Source: Cheilinus undulatus (taxonomy: Eukaryota; Chordata; Actinopteri; Labriformes; Labridae). From it: a stretch of DNA of 64,000 nucleotides. This document shows positions 12,301 through 39,769 of this stretch, piece after piece. The notes beneath the pieces are model-generated. The model had not been told where the DNA came from, ran no database searches, and saw only the letters and a program-made list of their open reading frames with translations. Position numbers and translations under genes: made by a program. Position 1 is the first letter of the stretch, and every line of letters starts with the position of its first letter. Location: the NCBI RefSeq assembly GCF_018320785.1, contig NC_054866.1:8524487-8588486 (forward strand). The letters are read 5' to 3'.

Positions 12301-15300
12301 GCTTAAAGTCCAGAGGGATGACATCGCTGTAGAGCTGGAAGGCGTGAGCAATGGTTGCATCTACCTGTTCCTGGGTCAGATCTGGAGTGTACTGAGTTAT
12401 CCTTCAAATCATGCCACACAATCAGTCATTATCATCATTAATGCAACAGTCAGTGCATTTGCTTTTTGGTGCTGGGTTGTAAGCTTTGATCCTGCTTAAT
12501 TTCTCAGAGGAAAAGCAGTAACATACAATGTTACTTTAAAGGGGACATATTATGCAAAATCTCTTTTTCAGGCTTTTCTAACAAAAATATATGCCCCTGG
12601 CTACATTACCCTCAAATACAAAAAAAATCCACTTCCTGCTGGAAAGATCAGTGGGTTACCCTGATGACTTTGATCTGGGAGATTGATGGTTCAAATCCCA
12701 GTCAGGTCCTAAACTTTGAATAAAAGAGTATGTAACATTGTAAAACCAGGAGTGCCACATCCATTTCCTGAGAGGGGTGTGGTCAGGGGCGGAGTCAGAC
12801 AGCTAACTACCATTTAAATACACAGAAACAGCTCGTTCTGAGAAGGGCAGAAACATAGGATTTTTTCAGACATGCAAAAATCCAATACTAGAGTGTTTTT
12901 TTCAGCAACAAACTTCACAGCCATGTTTTGAGGACCTCTGCGAACAATATAAAGGTGTCTTAAAAGGGTAAAATATGTCCCCTTAAATGGTGATGCTGCC
13001 CAACACTAAGAAGGGGAGATGGACATCATTTAATTGATTCTACCACTATGCACATAGAGGAACATGTAAAGTAGTGCTGTTGTTAAATCAAGCTGTTCTC
13101 ATTGCTCGTCTTTACTATGCATGCAAATATTCTGATTGTCTTTGGGTGGTGTATCAGTGGACAAAACTCAACTTAAGAAAGTAAAGTATGGAGAACTTTA
13201 ACATTATTCCGGATTATGTTGAATTTAGTTACCTGTACGTAAGCAGCTTTTTGTTCCATCTGGGTTTTCCACCAAAGTGTTCATATCGGCTGACATCTGG
13301 AACACCACACCTCGGCGCCTTCATAATGTCCAGTGTTTCATTGTTCAACATACCAGTCACCTGATGGTCGGATCATGATAGTGAGAGATTTTAAAAGATT
13401 AAACACACTTTTCCAAGTGATTTCTGGAGTGAATCTTAGTGCTGAAAAAAGCAAGCCTGATTTTTAGTCCGTTGTACCTCAAGGCCAAAGAAAGACTGCA
13501 TCTTCTCCAGATTCTCAGTGAAGCTTCTCTTCGAGATTCTCCTGGTTGAAGGATCTGTCTCACCTTCATCACTGTAGAACTGACCGATATATTTCTGTAA
13601 CGAGAGGGAAATCGTGAATTTATTACAGGTGATCAACATTTTCAGCTCATTTGACAATGGCAGTGCTGAAATCAAGAACGTCTGACTTTTAATGGAAGAG
13701 CCCCAAGTCTATTAAATAAGGGCTGGGAGATATGTCAAGTTTCGTGAAAATGCATTATTTCTTATATCAATATAGCAGTTTATGTTTGAAAATAAAAAAG
13801 ATGCTGGTCTTAAAGCTACAGTATAAAGAATTTTCCATTGAAATGTCTGTATTGATTTAAGAATGACTACTCTGGGGTCACGTGATGCACTCAGAGTGAG
13901 AGGATTGTTTTTTGTCTACCTCCTGCCTCTCAGGCTGACATATTCATGTCCTTAACTGATTAAACCCCAGTGATTTTGTGACTTTTGTGGAGGAACATTT
14001 GTTTGGTTTACATGTCTAGGAATAAATTGTGAAAACAATTAGAGTTGGTGTGAACCTGTCACCAAACACACAATCAGCAACTGCATGCCGTAAAAGGCCT
14101 GCTATGTATGGACCTGAAATGAGAAAAAAGGTAATAAAATTACAGTCCATTAATTGTATGTGTAAAACACAAGTGATCTGATTTCCTTTTCCTCAAATAT
14201 TTCATTGAATGAAGAAAACAAATTAATGGGATTAAAAAAAAGGACCCCATTAAAAATAATTAATATTTATTACAATATAATATTTCTGATTGTGGATTGA
14301 CCAGGAAATGGATCTGCCAGAAATTACACTGACCGGCATTGACCACTTGGGGCTGATAGTGAGGGCTCCATGTTGTAGCTGGTTGTTAATTCTCAGGGTT
14401 TCTTGGCTAAGAAGCAGCAGAAATGTAGGATAATCCATTGATGAGAGGAGGGAGGACTGGACTGAACTATCTGCTGTGGAGCTTTAGTCTTTTGTGGACT
14501 ACTCCCAGTAAACCACTACGGTTGGATTTCTGCTTTAGCAGAGGTTACGTTTGAAATCATCGAGAGGACTAATATAGACGACTGACGGTAAGTCTCGTTT
14601 TCATTTGAAATGCAGAGTTTTAACGTGTTGTCTAGTTAACAGTGTACTGGTGAGTTGTATGTTTGGACAATTCATTGTTGTCAGTAGAGGATGGTATTTG
14701 GCTGTTGTTAGCTGCTAAATTATTGTAGCGGCTAATGTGCTAACAGGCTAACAGCGCTAATGTGAAGCTAAATGCTGCTGTCGTTTGTGTGTTTAACATA
14801 GGTGTATATTGTGTAACTGACTGCATTTGTGTAATAGAGAACTCAAAGTTTTCACTTTGCGTGTTTAAACCACTTACACAAATAAGAGAAAATCTTTGTG
14901 CAGCCATTGCCAAGGTCTGGTCCTGTGTATGTATCTACCAGGCAGTGACAGTTACCCAGATTTACTGTTGCTCAGTTTCTACCCTCTCGTTTTTGGGTCA
15001 GGTTTGGAAATAAAATTGTTTCCCCAGTCCCGTTTTAGCACAAACTCAAAGCTGTATCACAGAGTAGCAGATTAATGCATTTTGCTGCTCTTAAATGCAG
15101 CTAAACAATGTTAAAGCAAATGTCTGGTAGTTGTTTTAAATGGCCAGAATTCTTGAGGACTGCTGGTCGTTTGACCAGAGATAAAAAAAAATGCAGAGCC
15201 ACCCTGAAGCAAGAAAGGCTTCATGACCTGAAGGGTTGGTCCAGGCAAGATAACATTAGAATACATGATATCTGCTTGGGAGCCAAGGACAATTTCTCCT

Positions 15301-15792
15301 TAATGATAGAGTATAACAGGCTCTTGGTCCCCAACCCACCAGAGACCTGCCACCAAAACCTGTTCACAAGTTACCAAACCACAGAGGCCATTCTGAAGGC
15401 AGCCTGGAAGAAAAGGGGCTTTGATTTCCAGGATTATAAGAATGTAGACCATAACTATGCCCCAGACATTCTGAAAAAAGGAAAGAAATGCACCAGGGCT
15501 AAATCTGTCCTGAGGGAAAGAAAGATATGTTTTCAGGTCCCTTTCACTGCAAAGATGAGCTTTTATTTCAAGATGAGACCAAAATCTGTAGATCTGCAGA
15601 GGAGTCAACCAAAGACAGGGCAGCAAGGGGTTACATTTTTTTTTTGTTTTTCTTTAAATGTATGTTGAATTAGTGCTGAATTACCTCAGCCAGGGTTTCA
15701 TCCTCTGTTGAAACTGTTGAAGTCACAGGTGCTGCACGGCACAGGGCTGAACAGCCCAGCAGAAGGATCCAAAAACCAGCAAGAGACCTCAT
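3355..15792 (-). CDS. Secreted matrix metalloproteinase (collagenase/stromelysin type), copy A
   Basis: Zinc endopeptidase of the extracellular matrix, 470 aa. Coding exons, 5' to 3': 15792-15685, 13594-13478, 13360-13233, 12401-12253, 12065-11940, 10052-9891, 9247-9121, 9038-8914, 7523-7358, 7240-7137, 3455-3355. They total 1413 nt, all in frame with GT-AG borders. Signal peptide about residues 1-20; propeptide with cysteine switch PRCGVPD (Cys93); catalytic domain with HGD-PFDG metal loops (about 169-177), HFDDDETW (197-204), [11 protein letters not shown] (219-229) and Met-turn Met237; short linker (about 264-283); four-bladed hemopexin domain closed by Cys284-Cys469. There is no fibronectin insert, furin site or membrane anchor. 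This architecture fits MMP1/3/13-like enzymes; the exact orthologue (mmp13, mmp30 or stromelysin-like) cannot be fixed here. The start is the only ATG before a good signal peptide. Introns hold L1, Tc1, hAT and MITE insertions. Confidence 0.93.
3636..3908 (-). mobile_element. Tc1-like element remnant (intron 10, gene A)
   Basis: Begins TACACTGCTGAGCAAAATTA and continues with TGGTTGTGCCATCC, CAATGAGTCTGTCAC, GTGGAGGAATTTTGGCCC and AAGCCATTCAGGG, matching the fuller element at 21112-22826 in order. The flanks (ATTTAGCAGACATACA before it) also match, so it occupies the same position in intron 10 as in gene B. Only the first about 270 bp survive. Confidence 0.7.
3908..4560. mobile_element. Possible PIF/Harbinger-like fragment
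   Basis: GGGCCAGATCTACTAAGATC followed by several GCG-containing words (TTGCGTGTGC, TTTGCGTG, AACGCGCAAAATG) resembles a Harbinger-type terminus. It interrupts the preceding Tc1 remnant. No opposite end or transposase was found, so the assignment is weak. Confidence 0.3.
5590..5800. mobile_element. MITE fragment ending GACACCTCTG
   Basis: Contains repeated AAAATGTAAGGAGTAGAA, TTTACTTAAGTAAGG and TACTTCGTTAATTGACACC, and terminates in GACACCTCTG. This is typical of a common teleost MITE with CAGAGGTGTC termini. The left terminus was not found. Confidence 0.5.
6120..6330. repeat. Intron-10 block shared by both MMP genes
   Basis: A GAA-rich tract and CCACTCACATCATCTACTGT match 22840-22965 in gene B. 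It is part of the ancestral intron, not a separate gene. It includes a short (AAG)n run at about 6240-6268. Confidence 0.6.
6518..6867. mobile_element. hAT-type MITE with perfect 8-bp target duplication
   Basis: 350-bp non-autonomous element. Left end CAGGGGTTCCCAAAC, right end TTTGGGAACCACTG (imperfect inverted repeat). TGCTAGAG is directly repeated at 6510-6517 and 6868-6875, the 8-bp signature of hAT insertion. It contains no transposase. The matching stretch of gene B intron 10 (about 23385-23410) lacks it. Confidence 0.88.
7846..8460. mobile_element. Copy 1 of the ACCTGACACGCC dispersed element
   Basis: Starts CCCTGACACGCCAGATC, then GGGAAGGGCAGGACTTGAAA, GATTGGAGGTATGTTCTGTC, GGCCAATCAGAGCAACAAGA and CAGCTACTGCTGCAGCAGC. 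The same ordered words occur at 37590, 47583 and 50554. The right end is unclear. Confidence 0.6.
10560..11533 (+). pseudogene. Decayed Tc1-like transposase (intron 5, gene A)
   Basis: Plus-strand remnant in the intron between MMP exons 5 and 6. The first part (about 10580-10650) encodes [12 protein letters not shown], like a Tc1 helix-turn-helix start. It is followed by T-rich filler, then [22 protein letters not shown] (11040-11108). A frameshift leads to [16 protein letters not shown] (11309-11361) and a C-terminus ending [11 protein letters not shown] at 11532. The DDE region is broken by frameshifts, so the copy is inactive. Confidence 0.82.
10665..10985. repeat. T-rich CATTGTC(GTTTT) degenerate simple repeat
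   Basis: Dozens of variants of CATTGTC, GTTGTC and TTTTCATTG, plus an uninterrupted T run at about 10731-10752. It lies where the middle of the Tc1 transposase would be expected, so it has replaced or expanded inside the element. Two long plus-strand open frames here are composition artefacts. Confidence 0.75.
12536..12986. mobile_element. MITE with GGGGACATATT ends carrying a tRNA-like segment
   Basis: TTAAAGGGGACATATTATGC at the left and AAATATGTCCCCTTAA at the right form imperfect terminal inverted repeats next to TTAA. Inside, at about 12640-12715, an A-box-like AGATCAGTGGG and a B-box-like GGTTCAAATCC (12688-12698) suggest a tRNA-derived insertion or hybrid. It lies in the intron between MMP exons 3 and 4. 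Confidence 0.6.
15108..15640 (+). pseudogene. L1-type LINE ORF1 fragment
   Basis: Uninterrupted plus-strand frame whose protein contains [10 protein letters not shown], then [19 protein letters not shown] and [15 protein letters not shown], the RNA-binding and C-terminal segments typical of fish L1 ORF1 proteins. The expected start, coiled coil and ORF2 are missing. It lies antisense in intron 1 of MMP gene A, ending about 45 bp from exon 1. Confidence 0.78.
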
Positions 15793-16015
15793 GCTGCAAT
15801 GGTTCATTCGTTGCATCCGATCTCCTTGCAAAAAGGAGGCCCAGATGTCTTGAGGCGCTGTGATTTACTGTGTTAATAAATCCTGAAAGAAGTATGTCGT
15901 GTCCTCTTGTGCTCTCTGCTAAATGCTGCAGAAAACCTCCTACACGCTGTTTGATATGCACGCTGTCTGTAAACAGTGGCCCCTCTGAACTCACAGTGGG
16001 AGGAAAAAATGATCA
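15793..16015 (-). promoter_or_regulatory. 5' UTR / proximal promoter of MMP gene A
   Basis: This minus-strand upstream region is conserved with 37060-37250 of gene B. Shared plus-strand words are CCTCCTACAC, CTGTCTGTAAACAGTGGCC (15963-15981) and AATGATCA. The minus-strand reading contains TGTTTAC, a forkhead-type core. No convincing TATA box or canonical TGAGTCA AP-1 site was seen. The promoter call rests on paralogue conservation and position. Confidence 0.45.
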
Positions 16016-16855
16016 TTGATCAGGTCACTTTACTGGCAATGACACAATATTTGTAGAGTGTTTTGCTTTTTCATGATGGTTTTCAGTGTTTGATTAATGA
16101 CTTATAATGTTAAAACAATTTATCATGTGAAAAAATAAGGAAATTGAGCAAAATCATTGTAGATGAAGCCAAAATAATAATAAAAATATCAACAATTATA
16201 ATTAGCTCTTTATTTGTACAGCACTGCTAAAAAACAGGGATTTACAGATTGCTTTGGCAAATGTACAACTGCAAACACAGAGCAAAGCATAAAAAACACA
16301 ACAGCAAAAACTTATGTCGTAATAAGTGATTACAGGAGATGACTGCTTCTGCACACCTTTTCTCTTCAGGTAGGTCATTCCAAAGTTGAGGGGTCCTGAT
16401 GGAAAACACTAGAGTGGCATTAATAAAGTACAGTTGCAATAGAAGACTATCTTGTAAAAATGAATGATTTGTCATTAAGTTGTTACAAAGAACAAACTTG
16501 CAGGCTTTATTTTTGTGCAAATAGTAACGAAATTCAGACATTTATCAACATTGGGTTGTTTTTCATGTCACCTCTTTGTGCTTCCATAACGTTTTCTAAA
16601 GTATGGCCACAGTCAGCTACACATCTAATGTCTTGGAAATGTGCGTTCACTAAGTTCACCACCACCCTCATACTCTAAAGAAGCCAGAACTAACAGATGC
16701 TACATGTAAAACCTTTTTCTCTAGATTAGCTTCCTGATGCTGGTGCCAAATCACACTATTGTGTGCTATACAACCTGCCAAACCTTGGTTCCCTGGCATC
16801 TTCACTGTAAAGTTTGTTAACAAATTCCTTGCAAAATAACTAGCTAGCCTCTTTT
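16016..16855. other. Intergenic, nothing identified
   Basis: AT-rich sequence upstream of MMP gene A. Short open frames show no recognisable domain. Confidence 0.5.
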
Positions 16856-17660
16856 TTTTTCCCCATCCACATCTGGGGCCGAAGTGATTCCAGACTGGTT
16901 TAGATCAGAGGACTCCCTCTCCTTGGGAATGACCTTAGTAATTGCCACTGAGATCCAAGGACATCTGGCACACCTGACTACAGCCTGAATTTTCTTCCAC
17001 TTTGGTAGCCCCACATCCATACTGAACTCTATCTCTCCTAAGGTTACACACCAGGTGGAAGGCCTCACTCTATTCCTCAGAGGATTTGAGCCCTTTTTAA
17101 AATGCTTCTTCACCTGTCACTTGGATGCCATGAAATCCCCCTCTCCCTTTTTCCTGGCTGAACAACCATTTAAAAAAAGTAAATAGATCCCTTTAAATTG
17201 CTGTCATGATCCACTCCTTCTGCTTCCTCCTCTTTCTAAAATGTTCTGTCCTTCTCTGTGTTACTAACCCATTTTCTTAGCTCTTCATGCAGAACATTAA
17301 TTCCCTCTCTTTCTTCCTCCACTGCTTTCTTAACTGTCTCCTCTACTTACCTAACTTCTCTATGCCTTTCTGTCATCTAGGTTTAACTGGCTACACTTTC
17401 TTAACTTCATCATTAATTCCAAATCTTTCTATACCATATGCATAAATAACATCTCATATCTTGCCTGGTTAATTTACTGCTGTTTCTTTAATACGCTCTA
17501 ACAACTTTGCCAGGTCACTGTTTACTGTCCCCCCACTCCTTCCGGTCCAAGGCCATTTAATATCAGCTTTGTGCTCAAAGGTTCTCTCTGACTGGCATCC
17601 ACCCCCACCACCCACCCCGATCCTTAGTGCCAGGGTTACTGCTACCCTGCCAACTTCCAT
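16856..17660. repeat. Upstream block also present at 39770-40460
   Basis: Pyrimidine-rich sequence sharing ordered words with 39770-40460: CTACAGCCTG, TTGGTAG.CCCACATCCATAC, TTCCTCCACTGCTTTCT, TTTCTGTCATCTAG, ATATGCATAAATA and TTTGTGCTCAAAGGTTCTC. One copy lies upstream of each MMP gene, so it is probably the far end of the duplicated block. It could instead be a dispersed repeat. Confidence 0.55.
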
Positions 17661-19200
17661 TCATGATGGTTTTCATGTTAACTGCAGTTAAATCTTTGAC
17701 AAAGCCTCTTGTGTTGATAGGTTTACATGTTCTTTATGAACGGATTAAAACACAATATTTCTTCCTGCTCTGGAAGAAATCACGTTGTCAGCAGGACAGG
17801 TGCTGCCTATTCCAATGAACTGAATTTAATTTCATGCTGCACATATGAAACAAGGAGAATTTAAATGAATCAATGGATTAAATTTTGTGATTATTATTTT
17901 TGTGAGACATGATGAGCCTTACTGGGATCCAATAAAATCTTTAATATTGTTACCTCTGCTGCACACATGATGGTGCTGTTCTGGCGCCAGCATAGAAAGT
18001 AGATGTGCAACCAATTTGAAGTAGTTTTGTTGGTTTTGAAATAAACACATCAATTAAAATAATTGTCACGACTGTATAGACGTCGATAAAATATATGGGT
18101 CTTACATGTATTATTTTTGAAGAAAATCGGGTCTATGTTATCATCCAAATACTGTATGTCCGGCCAGAAATTCCTGGTTTATTTTCTTATTGATTATTGA
18201 TCTTTGGTGATTACCGATCACAGGATACGTACACTGGTGGCCTGGTCACTAATTCAGTCAGTTATTAGAAAACAACAGCCTCAGTAAACATCGTGGAAAG
18301 GATCATTTCTGCTCTGTCTTTCCACAAACCAGCCAAACACCCCAGCGTCAGGGCAGCTGTCAGTCTACTGCGTTTGTGCATATTGGTGTTGTCGTGGCAA
18401 CGAGGCCACTGTAGTTCTAACAGAAATTGACGTGCATTTATTTATTTATTTATGGCAATTCAACTTTCAACGGAGACCAAACTCTTAAGAAAAAAACAGA
18501 ATTAATAAAATCATATGGTATCAATGGCAATGGAGGGTATAAATGCTTATTTCTAAGACTACAGTTGTAGATAATGATTGGAAGCCATAAAACTATAATT
18601 CTTAACTTAAACCGACATAAGCGATGTACTAAAAGTGGCCCCTCAAACAGAAATGAAGGTATATTGTGAAAATGGTTAAAATACACTGCCCAGTGGTTTA
18701 TTTCAATGAATTTATGGCCAAAAAACATGTTATTAAAGCCATTCACATTATTCCTTATTGAAATACACTTGCAGCGTAGCGATTGGATGAATCTGAAACA
18801 AGCATGCATGATTCTTGAAACGTAGCCATGATACGAAATTTTGGCTCAGAAACGTACATTTGTAACGTTTCTGAGTTTTGCAGAAATGTACAATTTGAAC
18901 GTTTCCCCCTGGCGACTGGGTTGAAAAACCCCACCCTCCATCCAGGCAAGAACATTTGGAACAAATTTCATTCAAGCAGCTTTTTGGTTGAACGATGTGT
19001 TAACTTTCAGCCAGTTGATATTTTGTGAGATTTTAAGTTTTTAACCACCGTTAACAAAAATCTCCAGAGTAATTAAAATAGTCGTTATTCTATTTGTGTC
19101 CACATGAAAAAATATGAGATGTTCTTAAAATTTGTTAAAATAGATTTAAATATCAACACTTTTGTTGTTTGCTTTTTTTTAAAAAAAGTGGATATTTTAT
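17661..19200. other. Junction interval between the two MMP units
   Basis: No gene recognised. Includes a (TTTA)n run at about 18437-18453. An inverted repeat, TCAGAAACGT, ACATTTGTA, ACGTTTCTGA, lies at about 18846-18874. The tandem-duplication junction should lie within this interval. Confidence 0.45.
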
Positions 19201-20229
19201 TTTACTTGCACAATGGTATCTATAGTGATAAACAGGACATATCTTTAACAGTGTTATGCTGGTAAAATTGCATAATGCTTGAACCATATATTGCTGGTTT
19301 TGTGCCCATAATGCCCATCATTCAAACAAAGTAAAGAGGTGTGATCAAACGTTAATTTGATTAATAATTTGCAGGTGTTTTAGCTCACCTGCTGTCAAAA
19401 TTCAAATAATACAGTATGACAGCTGATAACAAACTGATCATGACAAATTAAACATAAAAGATGGGAAAAAATGATAAGACACATCTTATTAAGTTGATAA
19501 ACTCAGTATCTCCACAATAAATTTAATTTGAACTGTACTGGGGTAATTCTGCATGATTACCACTAGATGCTAGTGAATGTTCTTTACACTAATAAAGATA
19601 CCAGCGAGAGACAGAAACACACTATGGTCGGTGTGAGATTAGAATTAGAAATAGAACCATCAGCACATGAATGTCTCTAATATTCTGCTCTCTTGTGTTC
19701 TGAAATTTAAAAAATGTTTCCCCATAACAGAAAAACTTTTAGTACATTAATTTGCTTGTTCAGTTTATCCTACAACTAGCACAGTTGAGTCTGATGTGTG
19801 ATTCAGATGAACGAGCTCGATGAATGCAGTAAAACACTGTTATAATGTTGACTGATTGTATTTAGATCACTTAAATAGATAAAAGAACAGCCCCATTAAA
19901 ACGGTGTGACTCTTTCTGACTCTAGCTGTAAGCTGACGGATTCAAAACTGATTTAAGGTAGAGAAACATGAAATCTGCTGTATTCTTGAAAATATCACCT
20001 AAACACTGGCCCACTATGGATGCTAGGGTTATTTTCAACACATAGAAACAGTGTTGCAACAGTTAAGTTTTATGGTATCCTCATTGCTAAATGGGAGTTA
20101 CACAACGATGAGGTTGGCAAGCATCATTATTTATTATTTCAAAATGAACCACAAAAGCCAAGAAACATTCATTAATTTTTCTTTTCATCCTATGAGCAGA
20201 AAACAACATGAATTGCGGGGATTCAGGTC
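19201..20229. other. Duplicated 3' flank of unit B
   Basis: Matches about 1375-2840 in patches: TATCTATAGTGATAAACAGG, CACTAGATG followed by AAAGATACCAG, and GGGATTCAGGTC. No gene. Confidence 0.6.
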
Positions 20230-20235
20230 TTTATT
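20230..20235 (-). terminator. Poly(A) signal of MMP gene B
   Basis: AATAAA on the minus strand, about 550 bases beyond the stop codon. It lies in the same conserved context as the signal behind gene A. Confidence 0.55.
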
Positions 20236-20374
20236 TAGAGTTTGTTCATATGTGGTCAAACAAGCTCTGTGATGCAAAGTTTATAAAATTCAACAGATGA
20301 GTGTGTCACAACACCTCAGATATGATCAGATCATAAAGGATAACCTCTTTGCAATGTTTAATGTGTCTACTTGT

Positions 20375-20497
20375 AAATACCTGGAAATAAAGGTGAAATG
20401 TTGATCTCTTGTCTCATATTCAACTTTTGCTGTCAAACCCAAATGTCTTCAGTCTACAGCAATGTTCCAATACTTTTGGAGGCGAGTGTAGGCTACT
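20375..20497. mobile_element. Solo Tc1/mariner terminal fragment
   Basis: ACCTGGAAATAAAGGTGAAA, TGTCAAACCCAAATGTCTTC and CAATACTTTTGGAGG match the end of a common fish Tc1/mariner family. Only one end is present. It lies within the 3' UTR/flank of MMP gene B. Confidence 0.55.
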
Positions 20498-20785
20498 TCA
20501 AAACTTTTATCGTTAGGTTTTCAGCTAAAAGTGCTGTTTAACATCATTATTAATTAAACATCTCTGAATAGATAGATTAATTGCAGTAATGCCATTTGCA
20601 GTTATCAGCAAAGCAACAGTTTATTGGGTGATTATTTACTCTCTGGTGTTTGCTGCACTTTGACCTTGTTTTCAACTTTTCAAGCAAAACACCAAACTAA
20701 TGAATCAGACTTTGATTTGTGACGGCTTCATGCTAAATGCAGTCAGATCACTGACAAATCGACGTGTTGATGTGTTTCTGTGTCC

Positions 20786-37059
<16,274 letters not shown>

Positions 37060-37255
37060 TCTTTACAGACGGTCTCCTTTCATAAAGGAGGTCCAGACGT
37101 TAATGAATCCTGAAAGAATAATGTGTCCTTTTGAGCTTTCTGATAAAAACTGCAGACATCCTCCTACACACTATTTGACATTCAGACTGTCTGTAAACAG
37201 TGGCCATCTGATCACACAGAAGGGGGAGATAATGATCAGTGATCTGCCTTTAGCC
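37060..37255 (-). promoter_or_regulatory. 5' UTR / proximal promoter of MMP gene B
   Basis: Conserved with 15793-16015 upstream of gene A. The shared block CTGTCTGTAAACAGTGGCC is at 37188-37206, with a nearby AATGATCA. Same forkhead-like TGTTTAC core on the coding strand. No TATA box recognised. Confidence 0.45.
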
Positions 37256-37589
37256 TCATGACCAACGCAATGTGATGTGGTATTTCTTTGTGATATTTAT
37301 TATGCGATTGTCCTTCTGATGTATTTTGTATTCTGTTACTTCGTATTTCTCTGCAAATGGTCTGTGTGGCACTGCTAGCTGTGAAGCTTTGCCCCACACG
37401 AGGACAATAAAGTTATCCTTGATGAAACAGATCACTTAGAAATACTTGTTCATTAAAGTTTTTTAAGCCAGTGCTTAAAAATAATAATTGACTGCAACTA
37501 TCTGGGATGCCTGCTGAAATGGCAGACGGGAGAGTAGCTCTACCTATTCAGCTGAAAAAAGTATCCACAGCACTACAGACAACGCATTA

Positions 37590-38465
37590 ACCTGACATGC
37601 AGACAGACTTTTTCATATATCTATTGCATTCACATTCATCTGAAAAAGCTCCCAGAGAAAGTGTTTGGGAAGGGCAGGACTTCTCAAAAAATTCTTAGAA
37701 GTTGATTGGAGGAATGCTCTGTCATATTTGGGCCAACTAGAGTGACGAGACAAAATGACATTCTGTGCATGTGCACTCATGTGAGCTGACAGGCTAGCGC
37801 TGCTGTAGATTGTTAAAGGCAGAGCTTCTCTGTGAATAAAAGGATGCTAAGGCTTGGGAGACGTGCAAAAATATAATCTCTGTTCAGACAAGCTTTCAGA
37901 GTGGCTCTTTGCTCTTGTTTTAAAAAGAAATGTTACATCTGAGCTAATAGCTACTGCAGCACCAGCCACTGGATGCACCAGCAAACCCCACATGTAACAA
38001 ACTAATGTGGAAGCAGACCAGGAGAAGAGCCTGAGCTAATCACTCCACTAGCCTCCATTGTACACAACCATTCACACAACAACTAACCCTTTCCCCGCTG
38101 TAACGATCACAAAATCATGCTGAAGCAGGCCGGCAGAAGAGTGAAAACATCTTAACATCACCAGGAGCTTTTGGTGTAGTTTTTATTCTTTATTTCATAC
38201 TGAAACTTGATCCAGTTCTAGTAAAACTGACGCTTTGCTAAAGCTACAACCGAGGTAATCACCACACAGAGGCAGCCATAGCAAAAGGCCTTGAAAATGA
38301 CTAAATCCTTCCCGTCACTACCGCCTTGTTCGCCTTAACTGACGCTGATTGGTTGAACAGTCTCCAGTTCGGCACAAACATTGTGGATTGGAGCTTTACA
38401 AGATGGATTTGCCTTATGACAGACATGGAGTCTGGGCAAACCCATCTGCTTTGCAAGGTTAAGAG
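37590..38465. mobile_element. Copy 2 of the ACCTGACACGCC dispersed element
   Basis: Left TTAACCTGACATGCAG; right CCATCTGCTTTGCAAGGTTA. In between are GGGAAGGGCAGGACTTCTCA, GTTGATTGGAGGAATGCTCT and TGATTGGTTGAACAGTCTCC. The ends are imperfect inverted repeats (TAACCT...AGGTTA). Confidence 0.7.
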
Positions 38466-39769
38466 AGCAAGGCAACACTGCCATTAGATGTTGCTACTTC
38501 TCCACTGATGCAACTGTGTATGGCTCTAAAAGCATTGTCAGCCACCCAGGCAGGCGGGCAGTCACATCCAACCCATGTGTAGGGCTGACCCCGACGGTCA
38601 GCCAGAACAGGGGTTTACAAAGGGATTTGGCAATTGTGCAAAGACATACACAGAACAAAGTACTGGAAGCATCAGTGCCATGATACTAAAGAAAATCTCT
38701 GGTTTAAAAGTGATTCCCACTCCCACTGCTCTACACCAGACTCTTAGGATAGATTGTTTTTCCTGTACTAACCTGAGTAACCATCAGAGAAATTGAAGGA
38801 CATACCATTGTGCAAGTCTGCCAGGACATATTCTTATATTTTTACATACTGTGGTGCAATTTTTGGGAGTATTTTTATTTGCTTTACATCAAAATAACCC
38901 TTATATCCCAAGTTTTAATAATATGTATTAACTTATGTCTTAACTACTACAATGAATTGCTTAAAAGTGCAATAAACCTAAAAAAAATGAAAATTGTTTT
39001 TTTTTTCACATATATTTCAAAATACAGAAATTACACAGCTGTATCCCTCAAATTTGTAAATGTAAAAAAGTTGCACAATATCCTTTGGAACAACGTGATA
39101 TTTATTTGGAGTCTGTACAGAACTTGGTTTTTGAGATATGACCAATTTTGTACTCTGTAAAAATGAGTTGTTGGACCCTTCATCTGATGCTGTAATTAAT
39201 TTGAAAGCTTCGCGCCAGCTGTAAAACCGTTTGGTGCGACCAGGTTTTTACGGCTCCAGAACTACATATGTGTGGAAGTGTGTCAAAGGTAAGTGATGGA
39301 TGTCTGGTCTGTGTTGGTTGTGTGTCTGAGTGTTTTTGTAAAAAAGTAGGAGTGAAACGAGGGCGAGTATGTGTGCAGGCTAAGTTCTTTGGTGTATTCT
39401 GTGGAAAAAACTACAACTCCTGGGAAAATATGCCACTTCCTGTTGTTGGGGGGGCAGGGTTTGGGTAGGAGCACGTAAGAATCATGTGACAGGTCATGCC
39501 CACAACGTGATGACATTTATTTCAACATAGTGCTGCAAATACCCATGGTCTTGTTTATAAAGATGTTTGTTTTGTGTGCTTTATTGTGTATTTTTACAAA
39601 CCCATCACTGCAATTAAAAAGCGCTCTGAAACATGGTGAATGTCTGAAATGTTAGTGTAACTCCCCAGATTTATATGCAAAAATAATGATCAATCTACCG
39701 CCAATCAAAAATGAATATGCTAATATTCATTAGCATATTAATATGCGCTATGTTGGGTTTGATAGGATT

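Noticed and set aside
12640-12715. Possible tRNA gene
   Set aside because: Only A- and B-box-like words are present. No convincing acceptor stem or anticodon arm, and it lies inside a MITE.
15300-15626. 108-codon minus-strand frame
   Set aside because: Antisense shadow of the L1 ORF1 fragment; no domain in this frame.
3355-15792. Idea that MMP copy A is a pseudogene because its introns are full of transposons
   Set aside because: All eleven exons join in frame with GT-AG borders and keep every catalytic motif.
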